Shown: positions 19,866-28,463, counted from the stretch's first letter. The stretch is DNA of 64,000 bases from Streptomyces sp. NBC_00273 (GCF_036178145.1 NZ_CP108067.1:6895501-6959500), one strand, 5' to 3'. Notes: a model not told the origin generated them from the letters alone. Translations and numbers: made by a program.

Positions 19866-21086
19866 GTGAGCGAGCAGACGGAACAGAATCAGCGCGGCGT
19901 CGTGATCGTCGGCGCCGGAATGGCCGGGGTGCAGACCGCCGTGGCCCTGCGCGAACAGGGCTTCACCGGCCCCGTGACCCTGCTGGGAGCCGAACCCCAC
20001 CAGCCCTACGACCGGCCCCCGCTGTCCAAGGCGGTCCTCCTCGGCAAGGCCGAGGACTCCGCCTTCGACGTGGACTTCGAAGGCCTCGACATCGACCTCA
20101 GGCTCGGCGTCGAGGTCACCGGACTGCGTGCCGCCGTCCACGAGCTGGACACCGAGGCGGGACCGGTCCCGTACGGGGTCCTCGTGCTGGCGACCGGCGC
20201 GCAGCCGCTGACCCTCCCCGGGACCGAAGGCGTCCCGGGCGTCCACCTGCTGCGCACGCTGGACGACGCGGCCCGGCTGCGCCCGGTGCTGGCCGCGTCG
20301 CCCCGGGCCGTGGTCGTCGGGGCGGGCTGGATCGGCGCCGAGTTCGCCACTGCCGCCCGGGAGGCGGGCTGCGAGGTCACCGTGGTCGAGGCGGCGGACC
20401 GGGTGCTGGCGGGGGCGCTGCCCGCCGAGGTCACGGAGCCGATGGCGCGCTGGTACCAGGAGGCGGGCGCGGAGCTGATCACCGGGGCGAAGGTCGCGGG
20501 GATCGAGGAGGGGCGGGTCCTGCTGGGGGACGGGCGGACCCTGCCCGCCGGCGCGGTGGTGGTGGGCATCGGCGCCCGCCCCGCCACCGGATGGCTGGAC
20601 GGGACCGGCGTGGAGCGCGGCCCCGACGGCTCGGTCACCGCAGACGCGTACCTGCGGACCTCGCTGCCCGGGGTGTACGCGGTCGGCGACTGCGCCTCCT
20701 TCCCGTCCGGGCGGTACGGGACGCGGCTGCTCGTGCACCACTGGGACAACGCGCTCCAGGGGCCGAAGACGGTCGCGGCGAACATCCTGGCCGGGGAGCC
20801 GGCCCAGGTCTACGACCCGGTGCCGTACTTCTGGTCGGAGCAGTTCGGGCGCTTCGTGCAGTACGCCGGCCACCACGGCGGGGCCGACACCCTGCTCCTG
20901 CGGGGGGACCCGGCCGACCCCGCCTGGTCGGTGTGCTGGCTGCGCGACGGGGCGCTGGTCGCCGTCCTGGCCGTGGGCCGTCCGCGCGACCTGGCGCAGG
21001 GCCGCAAGCTCATCGAGACGGGCGTCCCCGTCGACCCCGCCAAGGTCTCCGACCCAGGCACCCCGCTGAAATCGGCCACGGCCTGA
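19866..21086 (+). CDS. FAD/NAD(P)H-dependent ferredoxin reductase-like oxidoreductase
   Basis: A 406-residue pyridine nucleotide-disulfide class I oxidoreductase of the putidaredoxin/rubredoxin reductase type. The FAD motif VIVGAGMAGVQ is at 13-23, YDRPPLSK near 50 is typical of this group, the NAD(P) motif VVVGAGWIGAEF is in the middle, and VYAVGDCA near 280 contacts FAD. It would pass electrons from NAD(P)H to a ferredoxin, often for a cytochrome P450 or Rieske oxygenase, but neither is encoded nearby. Start GTG at 19866 is leaderless-type. Control by a repressor at the palindrome is likely. Confidence 0.88.
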   Translation: MSEQTEQNQRGVVIVGAGMAGVQTAVALREQGFTGPVTLLGAEPHQPYDRPPLSKAVLLGKAEDSAFDVDFEGLDIDLRLGVEVTGLRAAVHELDTEAGPVPYGVLVLATGAQPLTLPGTEGVPGVHLLRTLDDAARLRPVLAASPRAVVVGAGWIGAEFATAAREAGCEVTVVEAADRVLAGALPAEVTEPMARWYQEAGAELITGAKVAGIEEGRVLLGDGRTLPAGAVVVGIGARPATGWLDGTGVERGPDGSVTADAYLRTSLPGVYAVGDCASFPSGRYGTRLLVHHWDNALQGPKTVAANILAGEPAQVYDPVPYFWSEQFGRFVQYAGHHGGADTLLLRGDPADPAWSVCWLRDGALVAVLAVGRPRDLAQGRKLIETGVPVDPAKVSDPGTPLKSATA

Positions 21087-21105
21087 CGGCCGCCGGGCTC
21101 GAGGG

Positions 21106-21153
21106 TCCAGCCTCGCCGGCGTTTGAGGCGCGGGGTTCGGGGCGGAGCCCCGG
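21106..21153. repeat. dispersed intergenic palindromic repeat, copy 2
   Basis: Contains CCAGCCTCGCCGGCGTTTGA, GGCGCGGGGTTCGGGGCGGA and GCCCCGG. It starts 20 bases after the oxidoreductase stop. Confidence 0.75.
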
Positions 21154-21221
21154 CGTGGACCGCGACCCGGACGGGGTCGCCCAGGTACCGGCGGCCGAGC
21201 CGAGATGGCAGGCTTGTTCCT

Positions 21222-21587
21222 GTGACCGAGATTGACGCAAAGATCGATGCCCTTGTCCCCTCCTGGCTCTACCTCCCCGACATCGCGGAGATGCTGAACA
21301 TCGAGGTGACCCGGGTCCGCCAGATGGTCAAGGAAGGACAGCTCATCGCCGTCCGCCGCGGCGAGAACCGCTCCCTCCAGGTTCCGGCCCCCTTCATCGA
21401 CGGCGACAAGGTCGTCAAGGGCCTGGTCGGCCTGCTGACCGTGCTGCGCGACGACCGTTTCACCGAGGAGGAGATCCTGGAATGGCTCTTCACCGAGGAT
21501 CCGACCCTGCCCGGCACCCCCGTGCAGGCGCTGAGCGAGAATCGCGGCACGGAGGTGAAGCGCCGCGCTCAGGCGCTCGCCCTCTGA
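21222..21587 (+). CDS. Rv2175c-like DNA-binding protein
   Basis: A 121-residue protein with an N-terminal winged helix-turn-helix (WLYLPDIAEMLNIEVTRVRQ onward) and a C-terminal Rv2175c domain ending in LFTEDPTLPGTPVQAL. Rv2175c of M. tuberculosis is a DNA-binding substrate of the Ser/Thr kinase PknL. A transmembrane kinase gene lies 4 kb away here. Start GTG at 21222 gives MTEIDAK; the imperfect -10 box CAGGCT 7 nt upstream suggests a leaderless mRNA. Its DNA targets are unknown. Confidence 0.87.
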   Translation: MTEIDAKIDALVPSWLYLPDIAEMLNIEVTRVRQMVKEGQLIAVRRGENRSLQVPAPFIDGDKVVKGLVGLLTVLRDDRFTEEEILEWLFTEDPTLPGTPVQALSENRGTEVKRRAQALAL

Positions 21588-21608
21588 CCTGATCGCCTTT
21601 CGCTCCAC

Positions 21609-21640
21609 AGCGGTGTACGGGCCGCGGCCCGTACACCGCT
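21609..21640. terminator. hairpin between the Rv2175c-like gene and thiE
   Basis: A 14-bp perfect inverted repeat AGCGGTGTACGGGC / GCCCGTACACCGCT with a CGCG loop, 21 bases after the previous stop and 21 before the thiE start. Likely a terminator; it may also shape the thiE leader. Confidence 0.65.
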
Positions 21641-21661
21641 TCCATCACGGGGGGTACACCC

Positions 21662-22297
21662 ATGCAGCTGTCCGACGCCCGGCTCTACCTCTGCACGGAC
21701 GCCCGCAAGCGCCAGGGTGACCTCCCCGAGTTCCTCGACGCCGTCCTGTCCTCGGGCGTGGACATCGTCCAGCTCCGGGACAAGGGCATGGAGGCGGGGG
21801 AGGAACTCGAACACCTCCAGGTCTTCGCCGACGCCGCCCGCCGCCACGGCAAGCTCCTCGCCGTGAACGACCGGGCCGACGTCGCCCACGCCATCGGCTC
21901 CGACGTCCTGCACCTCGGCCAGGGCGACATCCCCGTCCCCGCGGCGCGCGCCGTCCTCGGCCAGCGGGTGCTGATCGGCCGCTCCTGCCACGCCGAGGGC
22001 GAGGTCGACGCGGCCGTCGCCGAAGCCGGCGTGGACTACTTCTGCACCGGCCCCTGCTGGCCCACGCCCACCAAGCCCGGCCGCCACGCCCCGGGCCTGG
22101 ACCTGGTCCGTTACGCCGCCTCCCTGGAGCAGGACCGCCCCTGGTTCGCCATCGGCGGCATCGACGGCTCGAACCTGGACGAGGTGCTGGACGCCGGCGC
22201 CACCCGCATCGTGGTCGTCCGCGCCCTCACCGAGGCCACCGACCCCGGTGCGGCCGCCGCGGAGCTCGCCAAGCGGGTCCGGGCCCGCCTCGGCTGA
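21662..22297 (+). CDS. thiE: thiamine-phosphate synthase
   Basis: A 211-residue TIM-barrel enzyme that joins the pyrimidine pyrophosphate and thiazole phosphate into thiamine phosphate. [24 protein letters not shown] and [10 protein letters not shown] are the substrate-binding segments. It is on the opposite strand from thiOSG and has no riboswitch of its own that I can see. The start ATG at 21662 follows a G-rich stretch. Confidence 0.95.
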   Translation: MQLSDARLYLCTDARKRQGDLPEFLDAVLSSGVDIVQLRDKGMEAGEELEHLQVFADAARRHGKLLAVNDRADVAHAIGSDVLHLGQGDIPVPAARAVLGQRVLIGRSCHAEGEVDAAVAEAGVDYFCTGPCWPTPTKPGRHAPGLDLVRYAASLEQDRPWFAIGGIDGSNLDEVLDAGATRIVVVRALTEATDPGAAAAELAKRVRARLG

Positions 22298-22370
22298 ATC
22301 CGGTCCGCCCGGACCGCGGGCGGTCGCGTTACCCCGTACGGACGCTTTCCGGCCAGAGCCGGACCCTCAA

Positions 22371-22400
22371 GTGTCCAAAAACGTGTCCAAAAGGTGGACA
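22371..22400 (+). promoter_or_regulatory. repeated operator-like motif upstream of metF
   Basis: GTGTCCAAAA occurs twice 12 bases apart (22371-22380 and 22383-22392); the second copy forms the inverted repeat TGTCC-N7-GGACA ending at 22400. It lies just upstream of the metF -35 box, an activator-type position. The regulator is unknown. Confidence 0.5.
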
Positions 22401-22404
22401 AGGC

Positions 22405-22433
22405 TTCGGTGTCCGCCGGGCCGCGTCTAACCT
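22405..22433 (+). promoter_or_regulatory. metF promoter
   Basis: TTCGGT (22405-22410) and TAACCT (22428-22433) separated by 17 nt; the -10 box ends 6 nt before the ATG, so metF mRNA is probably leaderless. Confidence 0.6.
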
Positions 22434-22439
22434 GCCCAC

Positions 22440-23354
22440 ATGGCCTCTGGTACCGCTTCCACCTGGTCGGATCGTGCGCACACGGTCCGCGACCTCCTCG
22501 CGTCCGGGCGCTCGTACTCCTTCGAGTTCTGGGCCCCGAAGACGGAGAAGGGCGAACGCAACCTCTGGAACGCCCTGCGCCGGGTCGAGGCGGTATCCCC
22601 CAGTTTCGTTTCCGTGACCTACGGAGCCGGTGGTTCCACCCGCGGCGGCACCGTCAAGGCCACCCAGGAGATCGCCGCGGACACCACCCTCACCCCCGTC
22701 GCGCACCTCACCGCCGTGGACCACTCGGTCGCCGAGCTGCGCAACGTCATCGGGCAGTTCGCGGACGCCGGGATCCGGAACATGCTCGTCGTGCGCGGAG
22801 ATCCGCCGGGCGACCCGATGGGCGCGTGGGTGGCGCACCCCGAGGGCGTGCACTACGCGGCCGACCTGGTCCAGCTGGTCAAGGAGTCCGGCGACTTCTG
22901 CGTCGGCGTCGCGGCCTTCCCCGAGATGCACCCGCGTTCGACGGACTGGGACACGGACATCCGGCACTTCGTGGACAAGTGCCACGCCGGTGCCGACTAC
23001 GCGATCACCCAGATGTTCTTCGATCCGGAGAATTATCTGCGGCTGCGCGACAGCGTCGAGAAAGCGGGCTGCGAGACCCCGATCATCCCCGAGGTCATGC
23101 CTGTTGTGGGCATCAAGCAGCTCGACCGACTGCCCCAACTCAGCAACGCGGTCTTCCCCGCGGACGTGAAAGAGCGCATGCTCGCCGTCAAGGACGACCC
23201 GGCCGCTGTACGCTCCATTGGCATCGAGTTCGCCACGGAGTTCTGCGCGCGACTGCTGTCCGAGGGTGTCCCGGGGCTGCACTTCATCACGCTCAACAAT
23301 TCCACGGCGACTCTCGAAATCTACGAGAACCTGGGCCTGCACCAGCGGGCCTGA
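22440..23354 (+). CDS. metF: 5,10-methylenetetrahydrofolate reductase
   Basis: A 304-residue TIM-barrel flavoprotein that reduces methylenetetrahydrofolate to methyltetrahydrofolate for methionine synthesis. [13 protein letters not shown] carries the catalytic Glu, [11 protein letters not shown] and VVRGDPPGD are family motifs, and [11 protein letters not shown] contributes to the FAD and folate site. The start ATG at 22440 has no Shine-Dalgarno sequence. A pair of operator-like repeats lies upstream. Confidence 0.95.
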   Translation: MASGTASTWSDRAHTVRDLLASGRSYSFEFWAPKTEKGERNLWNALRRVEAVSPSFVSVTYGAGGSTRGGTVKATQEIAADTTLTPVAHLTAVDHSVAELRNVIGQFADAGIRNMLVVRGDPPGDPMGAWVAHPEGVHYAADLVQLVKESGDFCVGVAAFPEMHPRSTDWDTDIRHFVDKCHAGADYAITQMFFDPENYLRLRDSVEKAGCETPIIPEVMPVVGIKQLDRLPQLSNAVFPADVKERMLAVKDDPAAVRSIGIEFATEFCARLLSEGVPGLHFITLNNSTATLEIYENLGLHQRA

Positions 23355-23404
23355 GCGGCCGCCTCCCGTTCCCGCGCCGGCGGCCGTACCGAGAGGGGCC
23401 ACGC

Positions 23405-24274
23405 ATGGGAATGACGGTCCTCTACATCGCGTTCGGATTCGTCGCGCTGTGGCTGCTTGCCGAGGTCCTGATGCAGTACAAGGCCCGGCTGCGCTGGCGC
23501 CTGCTCGCCTTCGCCGGCTTCCTCGGCGTGGTCGCCGGGGTCATACTGCCGTCGGTGCCGGTGATCGGCGCCGGCGCGTTGGCGTTCGCCGTGGGGCAGA
23601 CCCTGGTGACGCTCTCCTTCCGCAAGGGCTTCGTCGCCGGCTGGGCGCTGCGCCGCGGCGGGGAGCCCGTACGACAGACCCGGCGCCGCCGGGCTTCGGG
23701 CGCCAAGCAGGAGCCGGCCCTCCGGGTCACCGCGCTCCAGTACGACGACGCCGACGTTGCCGGTGCCGGGGACGAGGCCGCCGAGGAGCGGTCGTTCCGG
23801 GACGCGCCCCCGGCGGTCTACAGCCCGGAGCCGGTCCCCGAGGAATCCGGGTCCTACGGGATACAGAGTCTCGCGCCCGAGGTCGACCGGACGGCGGCCT
23901 TCGCCTCGCCGTTCACCACGGCCGAGCAGGACTCCCACCAGTACGCGGCGTACTACGACCAGCAGAACCAGGGCGGCTACGACTACTCGGGCGGCTACCC
24001 GACGGGCGACCAGCAGCAGGTCTACGCCGCCTACTCGGACCCGTACATCGGCACCGGCGGCGGCATGGCCCCGCCCCAGCCGTACGACTACACCGCGTAC
24101 GCCGACTACGGGCAGCAGCAGTACTCCACGGACACCCCGCCCGGCGGGGTCTGGGTCCCGCAGCAGCGGTCCACCGACGGGGCCGGCCAGTCCTACCCGA
24201 CGGAGGGCCAGGAAGAGCAGCCGCAGCAGTACCCGTACCCGCAGCAGGGCGGGTACGAGCAGTACCGCTACTGA
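23405..24274 (+). CDS. membrane protein with Tyr/Gln-rich tail
   Basis: An unrecognised 289-residue protein. The first 80 residues hold two or three hydrophobic helices (LYIAFGFVALWLLAEVL; LAFAGFLGVVAGVIL; VIGAGALAFAVGQTL). After a basic stretch RQTRRRRASG, the remaining 180 residues are acidic, then strongly rich in Tyr, Gln, Gly and Pro, with patterns such as YAAYYDQQNQGGYDYSGGY. Such tails are disordered and may self-associate. It lies 50 bases after metF and could be cotranscribed. A homologue is found beside metF in S. coelicolor (from memory). No function can be assigned. Confidence 0.75.
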   Translation: MGMTVLYIAFGFVALWLLAEVLMQYKARLRWRLLAFAGFLGVVAGVILPSVPVIGAGALAFAVGQTLVTLSFRKGFVAGWALRRGGEPVRQTRRRRASGAKQEPALRVTALQYDDADVAGAGDEAAEERSFRDAPPAVYSPEPVPEESGSYGIQSLAPEVDRTAAFASPFTTAEQDSHQYAAYYDQQNQGGYDYSGGYPTGDQQQVYAAYSDPYIGTGGGMAPPQPYDYTAYADYGQQQYSTDTPPGGVWVPQQRSTDGAGQSYPTEGQEEQPQQYPYPQQGGYEQYRY

Positions 24275-24278
24275 CGGC

Positions 24279-25697
24279 TCACTGGGAGCCGCGGAACTCC
24301 GCGCCCTCCACGATCAGTCCGGCCACCAGGGCCCCGGTCATCCCGGCGTGCGCCAGCCCGCCGCCGGGGTGGGCCCAGCCGCCCGCCAGGTACAGCCCGG
24401 GCACGGCCGTGGTGTTGGCCGGCTGGAGCAGCCGGCCCCCGGCCCCCGCGAGGGCGGGCGGGGGCACCGCGCCGCCCAGCGCCCCCGTCGCCGCCTCGAT
24501 GTCGGCCGGGGTGCGCACCTCGTGCCACAACAGCCGCTCCCGCAACCCCTGTACGGCCGTCTCCGCGAGGTTCAGCAGCTCTGCGGGGTCCGAGGTCCCG
24601 GGCCCGGGCACGGCGCTCACGGTGACCGCCTCGTGCTCCTCGTCGGGCCGGGTGGCCGGGTCGTCCGGGCGCATGACGGTGACCTGCGCCCCGGAGGCGT
24701 GGACCAGGGTGCGGTGCACGGCGGTGGCGGGGCGGGAGCCGCGCAGCGCGAGCAGGAGCGTGATCCGCCCCGGTACGCCGTCCCCGCGGGCGGGAACCGC
24801 TTCCGGCGGCCACGGCAACGAACCGGCCGGCAGCTGCCGGGGGTCGATCCCGCACACGACGGTGTCGGCGGCCGCCTCACTGCCGTCGGTCAGCCGCAGA
24901 CCGGCCGCCCGGCCGTCCGTGACCAGGACCTCCCGGACCTCCGCCCCGAAGACGAAGGCGACCTTGCGTTCCAGGCAGCGCTCGTAGAGGGCGGCGGCCA
25001 GGGCCCGCATCCCGCCGCGCACGTACCAGCTGCCGAAGGTCTGCTCCATGTACGGGAGCACGGCCGCCGAAGCGGGGGCGGTGGCGGGGTCGATCCCGTA
25101 CGAGCGCACCAGGCCGGTCAGCAGCTCCGCGAGGGCGCCGCCCAGCTCCCGGTCGGCCACCTCGGCGAGGGTCGGCGTACGGCGGCGCAGCAAACCGCTG
25201 CGGCGCACGGCCGGATACGGGTCGCTGCCCAGGCCCTGCCGGGCGCCGGGCCGCAGCGGCTCCTCCAGCAGCGGGCGCCGGGTGGCGTCCCAGGCGTCGC
25301 GGGCACGGCCCAGGACGGCGTTCCAGCGCTCGCCCGCGCCCGGGCCGAAGGCGGATTCCAGGGCGGCGGCGACACCGCCGTGGGAGGCGCCGGGGAGGGT
25401 GACGTCGATGCCGTGGCGGGGGAGGACGTGCCGGACGGCCGGGTCCACCTGGACCATGTCGACGCAGGCCTCCAGCGGCCGCTTGCCGGTCTTCACGAAG
25501 AGGTCGCGGTAGACGGCCGGCAGGTGCAGCAGCCCGGGCCCGGTGTCGAAGGCGAAGCCCTCGCGCTCGTACCGGCCCACGGCTCCGCCGTAGGTCGTCC
25601 CGCGTTCGTACACCGTCACCTGGTGCCCCGCCACGGCCAGCCGGGCCGCCGTGGCCATCGCGCCCATGCCGGCGCCGATCACTGCAATTCGTGCCAT
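24279..25697 (-). CDS. CrtI-like FAD-dependent oxidoreductase
   Basis: A 472-residue protein of the phytoene desaturase/NAD(P)-binding Rossmann family. The N-terminus RIAVIGAGMGAMATAARLA with YERGTTYGG binds FAD; the C-terminal LYLAGGWAHPGGGLAHAGMTG is the typical second FAD segment. The family includes carotenoid desaturases and isomerases, but no crtB, crtE or other carotenoid gene is near, so carotenoid synthesis is not supported. Start ATG at 25697 has a -10 box 7 nt upstream. It converges on the Tyr/Gln-rich protein gene with 4 bases between the stops. Confidence 0.82.
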   Translation of the reverse strand: MARIAVIGAGMGAMATAARLAVAGHQVTVYERGTTYGGAVGRYEREGFAFDTGPGLLHLPAVYRDLFVKTGKRPLEACVDMVQVDPAVRHVLPRHGIDVTLPGASHGGVAAALESAFGPGAGERWNAVLGRARDAWDATRRPLLEEPLRPGARQGLGSDPYPAVRRSGLLRRRTPTLAEVADRELGGALAELLTGLVRSYGIDPATAPASAAVLPYMEQTFGSWYVRGGMRALAAALYERCLERKVAFVFGAEVREVLVTDGRAAGLRLTDGSEAAADTVVCGIDPRQLPAGSLPWPPEAVPARGDGVPGRITLLLALRGSRPATAVHRTLVHASGAQVTVMRPDDPATRPDEEHEAVTVSAVPGPGTSDPAELLNLAETAVQGLRERLLWHEVRTPADIEAATGALGGAVPPPALAGAGGRLLQPANTTAVPGLYLAGGWAHPGGGLAHAGMTGALVAGLIVEGAEFRGSQ

Positions 25698-25704
25698 GCG
25701 GCCG

Positions 25705-25710
25705 AGCCTA
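25705..25710 (-). promoter_or_regulatory. -10 box of a leaderless gene
   Basis: On the minus strand TAGGCT is followed by 7 nt and the ATG at 25697. No Shine-Dalgarno sequence is present. Confidence 0.4.
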
Positions 25711-25734
25711 TCGACCCCCCTGGCGACCCCGTGA

Positions 25735-26361
25735 TCAGCGGGGTGGGGCCCCGGTGGTCTCGCGGGCCCCGGCGGCCAACCGCTTCTCCTCGCGGCGCTG
25801 GGCACGACGGCGCAGGAAGCGGCGGATCCGACTCCACAGGAAGACCAGTATCGCCAGTCCGACGGCCAGCAGCACGGCAGCGATGATCGCGGCGGCCTCG
25901 GGATTGAACATCGCGAACGTGACGAGCCCGGCCACGCCGAGGTCCTCGGCGATGCTCATCCCCACGTTGGTGAAGGGCTCGGGCGAGGTGTTGATCGCCA
26001 TCCGGGTGCCGGCCTTGACGAAATGGCTGGCCAGAGCCGTGGAGCCGCCGACCGCGGCGGCGGTGATCTCGGGGAGCGAACCGGTCTGCCCGGCCAGCAG
26101 CGCACCGATCACCGCGCCGGACACCGGGCGGATCACGGTATGGACGGTGTCCCATATCGAGTCCATGTACGGGACCTTGTCGGCGATCGCCTCGCACAGG
26201 AACAGCACCGCCGCGACGATCAGCACGTCCGTGCGCTGCAGGGCGGCGGGAACGTCGTCGGTCAGGCCGGTGCGGCCGAAGATGCCGAGCAGGAGGACCA
26301 CGGCGTAAGCGTTGATCCCACTGGCCCAGCCGCTGGTGAAGACCAGGGGGAGCACACTCAT
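25735..26361 (-). CDS. DUF4126 integral membrane protein
   Basis: A 208-residue membrane protein with about four to five helices and a basic C-terminal tail (RRFLRRRAQRREEKR). The start LVFTSGWASGINAYAVVLLLG, the centre SIWDTVHTVIRPVSGAVIGAL and EITAAAVGGSTALASHFVKA match the DUF4126 pattern. The family is common in actinobacteria and uncharacterised. It is followed by the CrtI-like gene on the same strand with 37 bases between them. Confidence 0.8.
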   Translation of the reverse strand: MSVLPLVFTSGWASGINAYAVVLLLGIFGRTGLTDDVPAALQRTDVLIVAAVLFLCEAIADKVPYMDSIWDTVHTVIRPVSGAVIGALLAGQTGSLPEITAAAVGGSTALASHFVKAGTRMAINTSPEPFTNVGMSIAEDLGVAGLVTFAMFNPEAAAIIAAVLLAVGLAILVFLWSRIRRFLRRRAQRREEKRLAAGARETTGAPPR

Positions 26362-26393
26362 CGGATCATCATGCCGTACGGGAACGCAGAAAA

Positions 26394-26428
26394 GTGAGGG
26401 GACGGCCGCACGGCGGCCATCCCCTCAC
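26394..26428 (-). terminator. Rho-independent terminator after the DUF3040 gene
   Basis: A 16-bp stem with one mismatch or wobble (arms GTGAGGGGACGGCCGC and GCGGCCATCCCCTCAC) and a 3-nt loop, 15 bases after the DUF3040 stop. On the minus strand it is followed by TTTT, a rare true T-run for this genome. Confidence 0.82.
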
Positions 26429-26443
26429 CCACGTTGTCGGGGG

Positions 26444-26845
26444 CTACTGCCCCTGCTCGTCACGGCGGCGCTGCCACCGTTCCTCGATGCGGGTCATCAT
26501 CGACCGACGCTGCCGGTTCCGGCCGTGGGCCGAACCACCAGCACTTCCGGAGACGGGCTGCTCGCCAGGCTTGGGTGCCTTGCGCCAACCGGTGACCACC
26601 AGGACCGTACATCCCAGCATGACGAGGAAACCCACCACGCTGATCCAGAGCACGTTCGGAATGATCACACCGGTCATGAGGAGCGCGATACCCACCACAA
26701 TGCCTGCGACTGCCTGGTAGACCCGTCGCCGGGTGTACGTACGCAGTCCGCTTCCCTCAAGCGCTGTCGCGAACTTGGGATCTTCGGCGTACAGCGCTCG
26801 CTCCATCTGCTCGAGCATTCGCTGCTCGTGCTCCGAGAGCGGCAC
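26444..26845 (-). CDS. DUF3040 membrane protein
   Basis: A 133-residue protein that begins PLSEHEQRMLEQMERALYAE, the hallmark of DUF3040, followed by two hydrophobic helices (YQAVAGIVVGIALLMTGVII; WISVVGFLVMLGCTVLVV) and a basic Arg-rich tail. The family is actinobacteria-specific and often sits near the division and cell wall genes, as here; function unknown. Start GTG at 26845 has AGGAGGA 5-6 nt ahead, better than the ATG 15 nt upstream within that sequence. Confidence 0.85.
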   Translation of the reverse strand: MPLSEHEQRMLEQMERALYAEDPKFATALEGSGLRTYTRRRVYQAVAGIVVGIALLMTGVIIPNVLWISVVGFLVMLGCTVLVVTGWRKAPKPGEQPVSGSAGGSAHGRNRQRRSMMTRIEERWQRRRDEQGQ

Positions 26846-26861
26846 GGGAGTCCTCCTCATC

Positions 26862-27136
26862 CGTCGGTCGCGGGGGTAGCGACCAGGGGTCCCCTTCAGG
26901 ATAGGCGGGGAATCGCCCCCGTGACACCCGCCCTCTACGCCACGTTCCAATTGGACACGGCCCAGAAATGATGCAGCCGGTAAAAGCACTGCGTGAAAAC
27001 CGTACCGCCGCGGGGGCGGTCACTGAGGCCCTTATTCCCCAATGGTCCGTCCACCATGCCGGTCTTGCACCTGATCATACGGGGCCGACCGGCCGATCGG
27101 AGGGTGTGTGGCCGACTCTGCGCGGAAGATCGCAGT
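26862..27136. other. intergenic region without a recognised gene
   Basis: About 275 bases between the DUF3040 and methyltransferase genes, both on the minus strand. It is less GC-rich than its surroundings (for example AATTGGACACGGCCCAGAAA) and must hold the DUF3040 promoter. I find no coding pattern or RNA gene in it. Confidence 0.4.
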
Positions 27137-27895
27137 TCAGGCCGGCTTCTCACCCAGGACGTGCAGCTGTGTGGCGACCGCGTGGAAGGCGGGCAGCTCG
27201 GCCGCGGCCTCCTCGAGACGCAGCAGCGCCTCCACGGCGCCGGGCTCGGTGTCCACCAGGACCCCGGGCACGAGGTCGGCGAAGATCCGCACGCCGTGCA
27301 CCGCGCCGACCGCGAGGCCGGCGCCCCCGACCAGCTCGGAGAGCTGCTCGGCGGTGAAGCGGCGCGGCACCGGGTCGCCGGAGCCCCAGCGGCCGGCCGG
27401 GTCCGTGAGGGCGGTACGGGCCTCCGTGAAGTGCCCGGCCAGGGCGCGGGCCAGCACGGCCCCGCCGAGACCGGCGGCCAGCAGGCTGAGCGTGCCGCCG
27501 GCCCGCAGTGCGGCCACCGTGTTGGCCACGCCCTCCGCGGGGTCGTCCACGTACTCCAGCACGCCGTGGCAGAGCACCACGTCGTAGGCGTCCTGCTCGA
27601 CGACGTCCAACAGACCCTGGGCGTCGCCCTGGACGCCGCGCACGAGGTCGGCGACACCGGCCTCGGCCACCCGGCGCTCCAGCCCGAACAGTGCGTTCGG
27701 GCTGGGGTCCACCACGGTGACCCGGTGGCCCAGACGGGCCACCGGCACGGCGAACTTGCCGGTGCCGCCACCGGTGTCGAGCACATCCAGGACATCCCGA
27801 CCGGTCGCCTTCACCCGGCGGTCGAGCGCCTCCTTGAGGACCTCCCACACCACGGCGGTGCGGAGGGAGGCACGGGGGCGGGAAGTGTCCGACAC
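27137..27895 (-). CDS. SAM-dependent methyltransferase, class I
   Basis: A 252-residue methyltransferase. The SAM-binding motif I VLDTGGGTGKFAVPVA lies near 38-53, motif II VTVVDPSPNAL near 60, and YDVVLCHGVLEYVDDP forms motif IV. It resembles the CmoM/SmtA group of tRNA or small-molecule methyltransferases, but the substrate is not evident. Start GTG at 27895 follows GAGGAGCC. It is downstream of, and probably cotranscribed with, a HEPN-domain protein gene 73 bases away. Confidence 0.82.
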   Translation of the reverse strand: MSDTSRPRASLRTAVVWEVLKEALDRRVKATGRDVLDVLDTGGGTGKFAVPVARLGHRVTVVDPSPNALFGLERRVAEAGVADLVRGVQGDAQGLLDVVEQDAYDVVLCHGVLEYVDDPAEGVANTVAALRAGGTLSLLAAGLGGAVLARALAGHFTEARTALTDPAGRWGSGDPVPRRFTAEQLSELVGGAGLAVGAVHGVRIFADLVPGVLVDTEPGAVEALLRLEEAAAELPAFHAVATQLHVLGEKPA

Positions 27896-27968
27896 GGCTG
27901 ATGGCTCCTCGGCGCGGTAAAGGGTGAGCGGTCCTGGCCCACCCTATTGCCTTCCGTCGCCGGGCAGC

Positions 27969-28463
27969 TCATCCCGCGTCCGGATGCTCCGGACGTGGTT
28001 GCGGCAGGGTCTTCTCCAGGGGCTGGGGCGCTGCCCGGACGGAGAGCATCCGCTCCACCAGGCGAAGGAACATCGAGGCCGCCCGCACCAGATCGTCCGC
28101 GTCCCGGCAGCTCGCCGCGTCCGCTATTCCCGCCTCGGCCCTGGCCCGGCGCGCGGCGCCCGAGGCGAAGAGCGCGCTCCACTCGGCCAGCTCCGGCGCT
28201 ATCTCGGGCAGCACCTCCCACGCGCTGCGGATCCGGGGCCGCCGCCGCGGGTTCGCCGGTTCGGGCCGGGCGCGCGCGGCGAGCACGGCCGCGGCGGTGC
28301 GCAGCGCGGCGAGGTGGGCGGTGGCGTAGCGCTCGTTGGGGCGGGTCAGCCGGGCGGCCTCGGCCAGCCCGCTGTGGGCCTTGGCGAGCAGGTCGAGGGC
28401 GGCCGGTGGGGCCGTCGACTTCCGAAGGACGGGGTGGACAGGGGACGGGGACGGTGTGGCCAT
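27969..28463 (-). CDS. SAV_6107-type HEPN domain protein
   Basis: A 164-residue, mostly helical protein resembling the SAV_6107 HEPN family of Streptomyces. HEPN proteins often act as RNases or as parts of toxin-antitoxin and defence systems; the catalytic pattern is Rx4-6H. Here R45-YATA-H50 fits Rx4H within RPNERYATAHLAALR. The second helix set contains ADDLVRAASMFLRLVERML. Start ATG at 28463 follows AGGAGG. No obvious nucleotidyltransferase (MNT) antitoxin is adjacent; the neighbour is a methyltransferase. RNase activity is inference. Confidence 0.78.
   Translation of the reverse strand: MATPSPSPVHPVLRKSTAPPAALDLLAKAHSGLAEAARLTRPNERYATAHLAALRTAAAVLAARARPEPANPRRRPRIRSAWEVLPEIAPELAEWSALFASGAARRARAEAGIADAASCRDADDLVRAASMFLRLVERMLSVRAAPQPLEKTLPQPRPEHPDAG

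Noticed and set aside
24279..25697. Carotenoid biosynthesis cluster suggested by the CrtI-like gene
   Set aside because: No crtB, crtE, crtY or related gene is nearby; neighbours are DUF4126 and a Tyr/Gln-tailed membrane protein.
27969..28463. Full toxin-antitoxin or defence system
   Set aside because: The HEPN protein has no nucleotidyltransferase or other antitoxin partner next to it, and the region is core, not an island. Kept only as a hypothesis for the HEPN/methyltransferase pair.
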